From Formosa agariphila KMM 3901 (lineage in GTDB: Bacteria; Bacteroidota; Bacteroidia; Flavobacteriales; Flavobacteriaceae), in the NCBI RefSeq assembly GCF_000723205.1, contig NZ_HG315671.1, forward strand, positions 2,577,351 through 2,641,350: a stretch of DNA of 64,000 nucleotides, given 5' to 3'. Made by a program: the position numbers and the translations under genes. Below, one piece after another: positions 25,614 to 34,982 of this stretch (its first letter is position 1; each line of letters opens with the position of its first letter). The notes beneath the pieces are model-generated. The model ran no database searches. It was given only the letters and a program-made list of their open reading frames with translations, and was not told the DNA's origin.

Positions 25614-28600
25614 TTAAAATTTCATATTTAACCCCATAGTAAAGGTTCTAACGTTAGGGTAGCTACCATAATCTAAACCTATATTGGTATTACTTCTTTG
25701 GTTGTTGTCGTTTCTGTAGTTTGCTTCTGGATCTGCGCCAGGGTAATCTGTAAACGTTAATAAATTCTGACCGCTTACATAAAGTCTTACCGTTTGTAGC
25801 CCCGTTTTGCCTAAAAAGCTTTCTGGAAGATTATATCCAAACGAAAGGTTTTTTAATCGCACATAGCTTCCATCGTAAACGTAACGAGACGTTATTCTTT
25901 TTTCTCGTACCGCTGGCCTAGGAACATCTGTATTTGTATTAGTTGGAGACCATGCATTAACCATATCGGCTGTAGAATTGGCAGCACCAGACCCTAATTC
26001 TAATAAAGTATAATTTAGTATTTCACCACCCACAGAGGCTTGAAAAAACAAGTTCATATCGAAATTTTTATATCTAAGATCATTATTAAACCCCATGGTA
26101 AAATCTGGAGTAGGATCTCCTATAATCTTTCTATCGGCAGTAGAGATTTCCCCATTTCCATCTAAATCTGCAAACAATTCTCCTCCTGGGTCTGAATCGC
26201 CAGACAAGGTCGCTGTGCCTTCCGGAAAGTTTCCACCTTGATATACACCTTTATATTCATAGCCATAAAAAGAACCAATAGCTTCACCTTCTCGTAAGAT
26301 TTGAGTTTGTCTTTGTAAAAAGTGTCCTGGTGCTGAATCAATAAATAAATCGTCTCCATCTGGTAGTTTCACCATTTTATTTTTATTTCTTGAAAAATTA
26401 AAAGCAGTAGACCATGTAAAATCTTGGTTAGTAATGTTTCTTGAATTTATAGAAAACTCATAACCTTTATTTTCCAATTCTCCTATGTTTTGAATTTGCG
26501 AAGACACTCCAGAATATTCTGGCAGTGGTCGTGGAAACAGTAAGTCTTCAGTTTTTATGGTATAATAATCGAACGACAACTCGAGTCTATTATCAAATAA
26601 AGCTACATCTAAACCTAAATCTAATTGTTTAGACGTTTCCCATTTTAAATTGTCGTTTGCAAAATCGGTTAACACAACTCCATTTACTTGTTGATCGCCA
26701 ACCACTGCATATACGGACGAAAATTTTGCTAAAGTTTCGTAAGGCGAAATAGAAGGATTTCCTGTTGCCCCGTAACTAGCACGCCATTTCCAAGTAGTTA
26801 TAGTATTACTATCTTTCAGGAAATTTTCTTTTGCCATATTCCAAGCAATTGCTCCTGAAGGGAAAAAAGCATATTTGTTATTTTTACTAAAGTTGGACGA
26901 ACCATCTCGTCTAGCCGTAAATGTAAAAATGTATTTACTTGCATATTCATAATTTACACGCCCGAAAACAGAAACCAATTCGGTTTCATTTAAATAAGAA
27001 CTTGGTTGCATGGTTACTGCTCCTCCTTCAAGATTTCTATAAGACACTTCGTTCGTTACAAAACTTCTCGCACCAGCAAAAGCGCCCTCATTTTGTACTT
27101 TTTGATAGGAGTAACCACCTAAAAGCGATAGATTATGCGCTCCAAAAGATTTGTTATAAGTCAAGTAATTTTCAGAAAGCGTATTTGTGGTATTTCTATA
27201 TTCGAAAGTGGCTTCTCCGCCTACTCCGGCTCCTGCTAAAATGGTAGTTGGTTTAAATTTTCCTATTTGAGTATTTTCAGAACTAAATCCAAAGGTCGTT
27301 TTAAACTCTAATCCATCAATAAATTCGTAAGCCGCATAAAAATTTGCTCTGTAGGTGTCGGCTTTACGCTCATCTACACTTTCGGTAGCTAAAGCATAAG
27401 GGTTATCGATATCGTCTCCTAACGAATTAATTGTATAGGTACCATCTGCATTATAAATTCCTAAATCCGGTGCAAAACGATAGGCCGAAGAAATAACGTC
27501 ACCTCCACCAGTACCTCCAGTTTGTGCTTGAGTACTAACACCATCTTTAGTAGAACGGCCACCAAAAACATTTAAGCCTACTTTAAAACGTTTGGTAATA
27601 TCGACATCTACATTACTCAGAATGGTAAACCGTTCTAAATTACTATTGATTACTACGCCATCTTGAGCAAAATAATTTCCTGAAATATAATATTTAGAAT
27701 TGTCTGAACCTCCTGAAAATGCTAATTGGGTGTTAGAAATACTTCCGGTAGTATAAATTTCATCTTGCCAATCGGTATTTGCCGGCCCTTGCACATAATT
27801 TTCTGAATATGCTTGTCTATAAGTAGCAAATTCATCTGCATCTAAAAGATCTATAGTATTATTAACATGTTGCAAAGAATACGAAGTATTTAACTCTAAA
27901 GTAGGTTTAGAACTTGTACCTTTTTTAGTAGTTACCATAATTACACCATTAGCTCCTCTAGATCCATAAATAGCAGTTGCCGATGCATCTTTTAAGACTT
28001 CCATAGATGCGATGTCTTGTGGGGCCGGCATACTAGCACCTACAAATCCATCTACAACTATCAAGGCATCACTACTAGCATTAATGGAAGTTCCTCCACG
28101 AATACGAACTTTTATAGGGGCTCCTGGTTCTCCTCCATTATTGGATTGTACTTGAACACCAGCAGCACGACCTTGCAGAGCTTGCTCTGCGCTAACGGTA
28201 GGATAAGCTGTAAGTTCGGCTGATTTTACAGAAGAAACAGATCCAGACACATCACTTTTCTTTACAGTACCATATCCAATTACTACTATTTCTTCTAATT
28301 CATTTTGGTCTACTTGTAAAACCACAGAAATATTTGTTTGAGCTCCTACTTTTATTTCCTGAGTTACAAAACCTAAATAGTTAAATTGTAAAATGGCATT
28401 ACTATCTGGTACTTCTATATTATAGTTACCATCAAAATCTGAGGTTGTACCACTTGCCGTACCTTTTACAATAATGTTTACACCTGGCAACATCATACCA
28501 TCTTCGCTAGAGGTTACTGTTCCCGATACATTTTTTTCTTGCGCTTTAACATATGCTCCTATTAATAAGAGGAACATAAATAAAACGCTCTTTAGTTGTT

Positions 28601-28619
28601 TGTTGTTTTTTGTAGTCAT
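25614..28619 (-). CDS. SusC-family TonB-dependent transporter (P3 of the ulvan PUL)
   Basis: 1001 residues. Signal peptide (about 1-26), carboxypeptidase-like domain (NVSGTVTSSEDGMMLPGVNI to about 105), plug domain with VVIGYGTVKKSDVSGSVSSV (about 115-230) and a barrel ending FTMGLNMKF. It is the outer-membrane importer for oligosaccharides released by the surface lyase. A promoter-like element and the regulator's terminator lie immediately upstream, so the susC-susD-GH88 unit is transcribed separately from the regulator. Confidence 0.95.
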   Translation of the reverse strand: MTTKNNKQLKSVLFMFLLLIGAYVKAQEKNVSGTVTSSEDGMMLPGVNIIVKGTASGTTSDFDGNYNIEVPDSNAILQFNYLGFVTQEIKVGAQTNISVVLQVDQNELEEIVVIGYGTVKKSDVSGSVSSVKSAELTAYPTVSAEQALQGRAAGVQVQSNNGGEPGAPIKVRIRGGTSINASSDALIVVDGFVGASMPAPQDIASMEVLKDASATAIYGSRGANGVIMVTTKKGTSSKPTLELNTSYSLQHVNNTIDLLDADEFATYRQAYSENYVQGPANTDWQDEIYTTGSISNTQLAFSGGSDNSKYYISGNYFAQDGVVINSNLERFTILSNVDVDITKRFKVGLNVFGGRSTKDGVSTQAQTGGTGGGDVISSAYRFAPDLGIYNADGTYTINSLGDDIDNPYALATESVDERKADTYRANFYAAYEFIDGLEFKTTFGFSSENTQIGKFKPTTILAGAGVGGEATFEYRNTTNTLSENYLTYNKSFGAHNLSLLGGYSYQKVQNEGAFAGARSFVTNEVSYRNLEGGAVTMQPSSYLNETELVSVFGRVNYEYASKYIFTFTARRDGSSNFSKNNKYAFFPSGAIAWNMAKENFLKDSNTITTWKWRASYGATGNPSISPYETLAKFSSVYAVVGDQQVNGVVLTDFANDNLKWETSKQLDLGLDVALFDNRLELSFDYYTIKTEDLLFPRPLPEYSGVSSQIQNIGELENKGYEFSINSRNITNQDFTWSTAFNFSRNKNKMVKLPDGDDLFIDSAPGHFLQRQTQILREGEAIGSFYGYEYKGVYQGGNFPEGTATLSGDSDPGGELFADLDGNGEISTADRKIIGDPTPDFTMGFNNDLRYKNFDMNLFFQASVGGEILNYTLLELGSGAANSTADMVNAWSPTNTNTDVPRPAVREKRITSRYVYDGSYVRLKNLSFGYNLPESFLGKTGLQTVRLYVSGQNLLTFTDYPGADPEANYRNDNNQRSNTNIGLDYGSYPNVRTFTMGLNMKF

Positions 28620-28735
28620 AAACTTTGGTTTTCATTAGTTAACTAAAATAGATTACGACTAAACTCAGAACGATAATTACAATAATTAAAGCGAGTTCAA
28701 CGATATCTATTTTAGAATTCTTAAATTTCATGAAC

Positions 28736-28770
28736 CAAATATAATGGACTAAAACAGCCTAAAAATTCAA
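28736..28770 (-). promoter_or_regulatory. Bacteroidetes-type promoter for the susC-susD-GH88 unit
   Basis: The minus strand has TATATTTG (plus 28736-28743), an exact match to the -7 consensus TAnnTTTG, preceded by TTG (plus 28768-28770) at a spacing of 24, one more than the usual upper limit. It is 117 bp upstream of the susC start and just downstream of the regulator's terminator. Confidence 0.5.
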
Positions 28771-28773
28771 AAA

Positions 28774-28812
28774 AAGGGGGTTAAAAGTTCAAAAAGCACA
28801 TTCTAACCCCTT
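28774..28812 (-). terminator. Intrinsic terminator after the HTCS regulator gene
   Basis: AAGGGGGTTA (28774-28783) pairs with TAACCCCTT (28804-28812) with one bulge. On the minus strand the stem runs into a long T run. It lies 26 bp after the regulator stop. Confidence 0.75.
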
Positions 28813-28837
28813 ATTTTATATAAAAATCTTAGTTTAC

Positions 28838-31800
28838 TTAAAATTGTTCTGAATATCTATTTTGGTATTGGGATGGCGTTTCATTAAACTTTTTCTGAAA
28901 ACATTTACTGAAATATTTTGGACTTTTAAATCCAACCTGATAACTGATTTGAGAGATATTAATTTTATTAGTTTCTAAAAGTTGTGCAGCACGTTTTAGT
29001 CTAATTTCTTGAATAAATTCATTAGGAGTAAAATTTGTCCAAGCTTTTATTTTATTAAACAAAGTAGTTCTACTAACGCCTAATTCTTGACTAAAAGCTA
29101 AAACATCAAACTGTTCGTTTGCCATATTATCTTCTACAATTTTAAAAGCTTTTTTAAGGAGTTGTTCATCTATTGAAGAGATTGTTATTTCGCTTGGTGT
29201 AATATGTTTAGCATTTGAAAACTTAGCTTTTAAACGCATTCTGTTTTCTAAAATATTTTTAATGCGTAATCGAAATTCTTTAACATTAAAAGGCTTACTA
29301 ATGTACTCATCGGCACCACTCTCTAATCCTTCAAATTTATAGATTAATGAACTTCTAGAAGTTAATAATACTACAGGAATATGACTTGTTTTAATATCTT
29401 CTTTAATTTTTGAACACAATTCCGTACCTACCATTTCTGGCATGATTACATCGCTAATAATAAGACTCGGTAAATTTTGCTGCGCTAATTTCAAGGCAAT
29501 TTTGCCGTTTTCGGCTTCTAAAATGTTATAATCGTGCTTTAAGAGATTTTTTATAAAAACGCGTAATGGTTTATGATCTTCAACTATTAAGATAGTAGAT
29601 TTCTCTTTTTCTGTTATTAAATCTTCAATACTGTCTTCATCAAGAACAGGTAAAGTTTCTAATTGAATTTCATATTGGCTAATATCATCACTTAATTTAA
29701 AATCGGATATAATTTCTGAATCTTGTAAATGCCCTCTTCCTAAAGGCAAACTCACTCTAAATATTGTTCCGGGCCTCTCTTTATGCACTAAACGAATTGT
29801 TCCTTTATGTAATTCTGCAATATTTTTAGCTATAGAGAGACCAATACCCGAACCTTTGTTATAATTTTTTTGAGGCTGATTATGTATAGGAACTTCAAAG
29901 AAACGATTGAAAATCTTGGTCTTAAATTCGTCTGAAATACCTACTCCAGAATCATTAATATCTATATAAATATATTTAGAATCTGTAGTGATTTTTAGAG
30001 TTATATTTCCGCCTTCAGGCGTATAGCGAAAAGCATTAGAGATAAGATTATAAAAAACGCGTTCTAATTTGGAACGATCATAGTACACATTAATAACATC
30101 ACTTTCAGATTCAAATGTGTATGTATAATTTCCGTTTTTAGCGTATTCACTGAAAGAAAAATAAATTTCTTTTAAAAATTTTACAATATTTCCCTCGGCT
30201 GCCTGTAAATTAAATTGGCTGTTTTCCAATTTTCTAAAATCCATTAATCTATTGATTAGTTGCAATAAATGGTTTGCACTATTCTCTATAACCAACAATT
30301 TTTTATAGACTTTATTACTACCTTTATAATCTAATAATACTTGTTGTAAAGGCCCTAAAATTAAAGTTAAGGGCGTTCGGAATTCATGAGAAATATTAGT
30401 AAAAAATTGGAGTTTAGCCTGATTTATTTCTTCATTTCTTTGCTTTTCTATTGACTCTAAGGCGAGCTTATGTTTTAGTTTTGCTTTCGATTTTAAAAAG
30501 GAAATTAACGCTATTAAAGCAGTCCCTATACACAAGGCGTATAAGCAGAATGCCCACCAACTGCGCCAAGGTGCTGGATGAACTGTTATATTTAAAATAG
30601 TAGGCTGCTCATTCCAAACATCATCATTATTTGCACCTTTAACTTCAAACGTATAATTACCTGCCTGCTGGATTATATAATTTGCTTCGGTGTTACTAGT
30701 TACATTCCAGGCTTCTTCCAATCCCAGCATTCTATAGGCGTACTGATTATTAGAACCGTTAATAAAATTAGGAATGGCAAACCGAATGGAGAAATTAGCA
30801 TTATTATAATCTAAGTCTATAGCTTTTGTAAATGCAATATCCTTTGTTAGAATAGCTTGGTCACCTCCAATGGGAACTGATTCGTTTTTTATTCTGAAAT
30901 CGGTTAAGATTACTTGAGGGTTATAGTTGTTAAGACTAATCTGGTCTGGTTGAAAAGACACCACTCCCGCTGGACCCCCAAAATAGAATGTATCATTATT
31001 AAAATTTAAACTGGAGTTATCGTTATATTCATTACTGATTAACCCATCGGTTTGATCGTAAATGGTAATATTTTTGGTATTTAAATTATACTTTACCAAT
31101 CCTTGATTTGAACTTAACCAAAGGTTCTTATAGGCATCTTCTAATACCGAATGTACCGAATTAACTTTTACTCCATTGTGTTGAATATCTACTTTTTCGA
31201 AAGTTTCTCCTTTGTAAACATAAAATCCACTGGCTTTAGTACCTACCCAAATATTGCGATTACTATCTTCAAATACAGTTAATATGTCCACTCCAGAAAT
31301 CAGTTCAGAATCGAAAAAAAACTGTTTTATTGGTATTTTTTCTTTATCTATATTAGACAAGGCCATTACATTTAATCCACTTTGCGTACCCAACCAAACC
31401 CTTTGTTTTGAGTCTATAAACAGAGTACGCACCCTGTTATTTGTTAAGGAGTATAAGCCCTCAGGTTCTGTAGTGAGTTGTATATAATTTTTGGTTTCGG
31501 TATTGTATCTAATTGCGCCTGAACCAAAAGTTCCAAACCAAATAATTGAGTCGTTTTCTTTTTCAGTAAAATATACACTCGATTCTATGAAAATATTTTT
31601 TAATTCGTCTGGAAAATTATTAGTTCTAACTGTTTTCGTGTTATAATCGTATAAAAATGGCAACGTATTAAAACTACCAACCCAAAGCGCATCATCAACT
31701 ATTTTTAATGATTTTATATTATCACTTAAAAATCCTTTAGTATTCTCTGAATTAATATAGATACTTTCATCACTTTTGAAATTATATTGCGTTATTCCTC

Positions 31801-32950
31801 CGCCTTCAGTACCAAAGAATACGAGACTATCTTTACTTGCTGCAATAGACCCAACAACATTGTAACTTAATCTTAAAGATTTTGAATTTTGATTGAAATT
31901 GATAAAATTAGAATTTGATTCATCCCAAAGATGTAAACCGCCATAGTAACTACCCGCCCAAACAGAACCATGCTTATCTGTAAATATGGTTTTAATTTTA
32001 TTCAAGCCACTATAATCTGAAGATTTTTTACCTATATGTTGTACGTCTCCATCAGATTTCAATATAAATATACCACTGTAAGTTCCAATCCATAAATTAT
32101 TATGCTTATCAAAATTAATTGCCCTAATATCTAGATTTACATCTTTAAAATCTGGTGTATTTTGATAAGATATTAAGGTAGTAGTGTTGGCTTTAATCAT
32201 GTATAAACCACTGTTTTTTGTAGCCACCCATAAATTGTGGTTTTTATCTTCTATAATATCTTTAACATGTAATTTATAAGGTCTGATGTCCTTATTTTTT
32301 TTATAATTTATAGTTTGAAAAGAAATTTGCTCTGCATTTCGGGATATCAATTTACAAAGCCCATTATCTGTTCCCACCCAGATATCGCCATTTGTTGATT
32401 CAAAAATGCTTGTTACAAATAGGCCAGGAAGACTAGATTTATTTTTTTCATCTGATAATACAGAAGTGAAACCTTCTGTTTTTTTATTATATATAGCTAA
32501 TCCGTTTAAAGTTCCAATCCAAATTTCATTCTTAATTTCCTTTAATTTCCAAATGGTATTTGACGGTAAAGATGTTGACTCATTTGAATGAAAATAGCGC
32601 TGAAAGCGATTGGTTTCTGGATTATATTTATTTAAACCATTATATGTGCCAACCCATAACATTCCTGAACGATCTTCTGCTATCGATAAAATATCACTAT
32701 TGCTTATAGAGGTAGAATCTTCTGGGTTATTTCTGTAAATTTTAAAAGTATGTCCGTCAAATTTATTTAATCCATCTCTAGTACCAACCCATAATTGACC
32801 TATTTTATCTTGTTCTATATCTATTACTGAACTTTGTGACAAGCCATCAATAGGTGTAAACGATTTAAAAACGAAATTACTGTTTTGAGCTTTTAAGCTT
32901 ATAGCCAAAAAACTAAATAAAATTACACTAAAGACACCAATGTTACGCAT
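28838..32950 (-). CDS. Hybrid two-component system regulator (HTCS; P4 of the ulvan PUL)
   Basis: 1370 residues, a complete one-protein sensor and transcription factor. Order: signal peptide (1-21); two-bladed propeller sensor made of Reg_prop repeats such as IGQLWVGTRDGLNKFDG and SGMLWVGTYNGLNKYNP (about 30-690); Y_Y_Y domain (about 715-785); membrane helix WWAFCLYALCIGTALIALIS (about 797-820); histidine kinase with SHEFRTPLTLILGPL (phospho-His about 854) and ATPase motifs GGNITLK and GSGIGLSIAKN; receiver with ISDVIMPEM (phospho-Asp about 1165); AraC-type DNA-binding domain (about 1260-1370). HTCS proteins bind an oligosaccharide in the periplasm and activate the adjacent PUL. It lies between the susCD unit and the divergent kduI operon. 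Confidence 0.95.
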   Translation of the reverse strand: MRNIGVFSVILFSFLAISLKAQNSNFVFKSFTPIDGLSQSSVIDIEQDKIGQLWVGTRDGLNKFDGHTFKIYRNNPEDSTSISNSDILSIAEDRSGMLWVGTYNGLNKYNPETNRFQRYFHSNESTSLPSNTIWKLKEIKNEIWIGTLNGLAIYNKKTEGFTSVLSDEKNKSSLPGLFVTSIFESTNGDIWVGTDNGLCKLISRNAEQISFQTINYKKNKDIRPYKLHVKDIIEDKNHNLWVATKNSGLYMIKANTTTLISYQNTPDFKDVNLDIRAINFDKHNNLWIGTYSGIFILKSDGDVQHIGKKSSDYSGLNKIKTIFTDKHGSVWAGSYYGGLHLWDESNSNFINFNQNSKSLRLSYNVVGSIAASKDSLVFFGTEGGGITQYNFKSDESIYINSENTKGFLSDNIKSLKIVDDALWVGSFNTLPFLYDYNTKTVRTNNFPDELKNIFIESSVYFTEKENDSIIWFGTFGSGAIRYNTETKNYIQLTTEPEGLYSLTNNRVRTLFIDSKQRVWLGTQSGLNVMALSNIDKEKIPIKQFFFDSELISGVDILTVFEDSNRNIWVGTKASGFYVYKGETFEKVDIQHNGVKVNSVHSVLEDAYKNLWLSSNQGLVKYNLNTKNITIYDQTDGLISNEYNDNSSLNFNNDTFYFGGPAGVVSFQPDQISLNNYNPQVILTDFRIKNESVPIGGDQAILTKDIAFTKAIDLDYNNANFSIRFAIPNFINGSNNQYAYRMLGLEEAWNVTSNTEANYIIQQAGNYTFEVKGANNDDVWNEQPTILNITVHPAPWRSWWAFCLYALCIGTALIALISFLKSKAKLKHKLALESIEKQRNEEINQAKLQFFTNISHEFRTPLTLILGPLQQVLLDYKGSNKVYKKLLVIENSANHLLQLINRLMDFRKLENSQFNLQAAEGNIVKFLKEIYFSFSEYAKNGNYTYTFESESDVINVYYDRSKLERVFYNLISNAFRYTPEGGNITLKITTDSKYIYIDINDSGVGISDEFKTKIFNRFFEVPIHNQPQKNYNKGSGIGLSIAKNIAELHKGTIRLVHKERPGTIFRVSLPLGRGHLQDSEIISDFKLSDDISQYEIQLETLPVLDEDSIEDLITEKEKSTILIVEDHKPLRVFIKNLLKHDYNILEAENGKIALKLAQQNLPSLIISDVIMPEMVGTELCSKIKEDIKTSHIPVVLLTSRSSLIYKFEGLESGADEYISKPFNVKEFRLRIKNILENRMRLKAKFSNAKHITPSEITISSIDEQLLKKAFKIVEDNMANEQFDVLAFSQELGVSRTTLFNKIKAWTNFTPNEFIQEIRLKRAAQLLETNKINISQISYQVGFKSPKYFSKCFQKKFNETPSQYQNRYSEQF

Positions 32951-33339
32951 GTATAAAATTTAAACACCATATTAATAATTATTCATAAAACCAGATTTGA
33001 ACATAAGCTAGAACCACATAAAAAAGACTTATTGCCTTTTAATAGATATGCCTTGTTTACAGAAATTTTGCATCTATATTAAAACAACTAAACCTATTTA
33101 AATTACAATAATATTATAGCTATTTGAATGTAAGATTAACCCCATAATATAAACCGATTAAAATTACTGATTTTACAATGTATATAGTTCTTTTTCGTAC
33201 AAAAATAGGGTTCCAAAAGTACATTTAAAGTATTATATCTCAATAATACTAAGCGATCTCATGATTTTCAACTAAGTTTATAACTAATAATTATTTAAAC
33301 TATAAACTCAATATTAATATAATAGAAAACATAACAAAC
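32951..33339. promoter_or_regulatory. Divergent intergenic region between the HTCS gene and kduI
   Basis: 389 bp, no gene. It must hold the promoters of the regulator (minus) and of the kduI-kduD-DUF4861 operon (plus). I could not find a full TAnnTTTG element on either strand; TAAGTTTA at 33274-33281 is the nearest on the plus strand. HTCS binding sites would be expected here and near 28.7 kb. Confidence 0.4.
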
Positions 33340-34182
33340 ATGAGCACAAAGTATGAGAGTCGTTATGCCTCAAGCCCGCAAACAGTTAAGCAATACGACA
33401 CCCAAGAATTACGCAACGAGTTTTTAATTGACAACTTGATGCAAAATGACACCATTAATTTAACCTACACGCATTACGACAGATACATAGCAGGATCTGC
33501 GGTACCAACCTCTAGTCCTTTAACTTTAGAGACTATCGATCCTTTAAAATCAGAGTATTTTTTAGAACGTAGAGAATTAGGTATTATTAACGTTGGCGGG
33601 ACAGGAAGTGTTACCGTTGATGGTACAGTGTACGAATTAGGTTTAAAAGATGCATTATATGTAGGTATGGGTAATAAAGACGTTGTGTTTGCTAGTGATG
33701 ATGCTAGTAACCCAGCACAATTTTATTTAAACTCGGCTCCGGCACATACTAATTATCCGACTAAAAAAGTTAGTAAGGCAGAAGCCAATAAAATTGAATT
33801 AGGAACTTTAGAAACAGCCAATCACCGTACGGTAAACCAAATGATAATTGGTGGTATTGTTACAACATGTCAATTACAAATGGGAATGACAGAACTAAAG
33901 ACAGGAAGTGTTTGGAACACTATGCCGGCCCATGTTCACAACCGTAGAATGGAAGTGTATTTATATATAGATATTCCTCAAGATCAAGCTGTATGTCATT
34001 TTATGGGAGAACCTCAAGAAACACGTCATATTTGGATGCAAAATAATCAAGCAGTTATTTCTCCACCTTGGTCTATACACTCTGGTTCGGGAACTTCAAA
34101 CTATACCTTTGTTTGGGGAATGGCAGGAGAAAATTTAGATTATAACGATATGGATGTTGCAAAAATAACAGAATTAAGATAA
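33340..34182 (+). CDS. kduI: 5-dehydro-4-deoxy-D-glucuronate isomerase (KduI; P5 of the ulvan PUL)
   Basis: 280 residues, the normal KduI length. It is a double cupin: YFLERRELGIINVGGTGSVT in the N-terminal half, and in the C-terminal half WNTMPAHVHNRRMEVYLYID with two zinc-binding His and a Glu (about 203-209), then SPPWSIHSGSGTSNY with the fourth ligand His. It converts 4-deoxy-L-threo-5-hexosulose uronate, formed spontaneously from unsaturated uronates, to 3-deoxy-D-glycero-2,5-hexodiulosonate in the cytoplasm. It is the first gene of a three-gene plus-strand operon with kduD (4 bp gap). It supports release of free unsaturated uronate from ulvan. Confidence 0.95.
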   Translation: MSTKYESRYASSPQTVKQYDTQELRNEFLIDNLMQNDTINLTYTHYDRYIAGSAVPTSSPLTLETIDPLKSEYFLERRELGIINVGGTGSVTVDGTVYELGLKDALYVGMGNKDVVFASDDASNPAQFYLNSAPAHTNYPTKKVSKAEANKIELGTLETANHRTVNQMIIGGIVTTCQLQMGMTELKTGSVWNTMPAHVHNRRMEVYLYIDIPQDQAVCHFMGEPQETRHIWMQNNQAVISPPWSIHSGSGTSNYTFVWGMAGENLDYNDMDVAKITELR

Positions 34183-34186
34183 GACC

Positions 34187-34981
34187 ATGAGTGTAGATTT
34201 ATTTGATGTAAAAGGTAAAATAGCCTTAGTAACAGGAAGTACGCATGGATTAGGAATGGCCATGGCAAAAGGATTAGGATTGGCAGGAGCCACTATTGTT
34301 GTAAATGGAAATTCTTCTCAAGACAAAATAGACAGCGCTATTGCAGAATACGAAAAGGAAGGTATAAAAGCTGTAGGTTACAAATTTAATGTAGCTAAAG
34401 AAGACGAAGTACAAGCAGCTGTTTCTAAAATTGAAGCAGAAGTCGGTCCTATAGACATTCTAATTAATAACGCCGGAATCATTAAGCGTACGCCGCTTTT
34501 AGAAATGGAAGTAGCCGATTTTAAAGAGGTAGTAGATATCGATTTGGTGAGTCCGTTTATAGTGTCTAAACATGTGGTTAAAAACATGGTAGAACGAAAA
34601 GCCGGAAAAGTAATTAATATTTGCTCGATGATGAGCGAGTTGGGCAGAAATAGTGTTGGGGCGTATGCCGCGGCCAAAGGTGGATTAAAAATGTTAACTC
34701 AAAACATGGCTACAGAATGGGCAAAATATAACATTCAGGTTAATGGTATTGGTCCAGGCTACTTTGCAACCTCGCAAACAGCACCTATTCGAGTAGACGG
34801 CCATCCGTTTAACGATTTTATTATTAACAGAACACCGGCAGCTAAATGGGGAGACCCAAATGATTTAGCAGGAGCAGCGATTTTTTTAAGCTCTAAAGCT
34901 AGCGATTTTGTAAACGGTCATGTGGTATACGTCGATGGTGGTATTTTAGCAACCATAGGTAAGCCTTCAAACGAAGAGTAA
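34187..34981 (+). CDS. kduD: 2-dehydro-3-deoxy-D-gluconate 5-dehydrogenase (KduD; P6 of the ulvan PUL)
   Basis: 264 residues, a classical short-chain dehydrogenase. The nucleotide loop is VTGSTHGLGMAMAKG (about 16), followed by NNAGIIKRTPLLEM (about 94), catalytic Ser and YAAAKGG Tyr-Lys (about 160), and a VDGGILATIGKPS C-terminus. It reduces 3-deoxy-D-glycero-2,5-hexodiulosonate to 2-keto-3-deoxygluconate. It is coupled to kduI (4 bp) and followed by the DUF4861 gene at 1 bp. The next steps, KDG kinase and KDPG aldolase, are not in the window. Confidence 0.93.
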   Translation: MSVDLFDVKGKIALVTGSTHGLGMAMAKGLGLAGATIVVNGNSSQDKIDSAIAEYEKEGIKAVGYKFNVAKEDEVQAAVSKIEAEVGPIDILINNAGIIKRTPLLEMEVADFKEVVDIDLVSPFIVSKHVVKNMVERKAGKVINICSMMSELGRNSVGAYAAAKGGLKMLTQNMATEWAKYNIQVNGIGPGYFATSQTAPIRVDGHPFNDFIINRTPAAKWGDPNDLAGAAIFLSSKASDFVNGHVVYVDGGILATIGKPSNEE

Positions 34982-34982
34982 T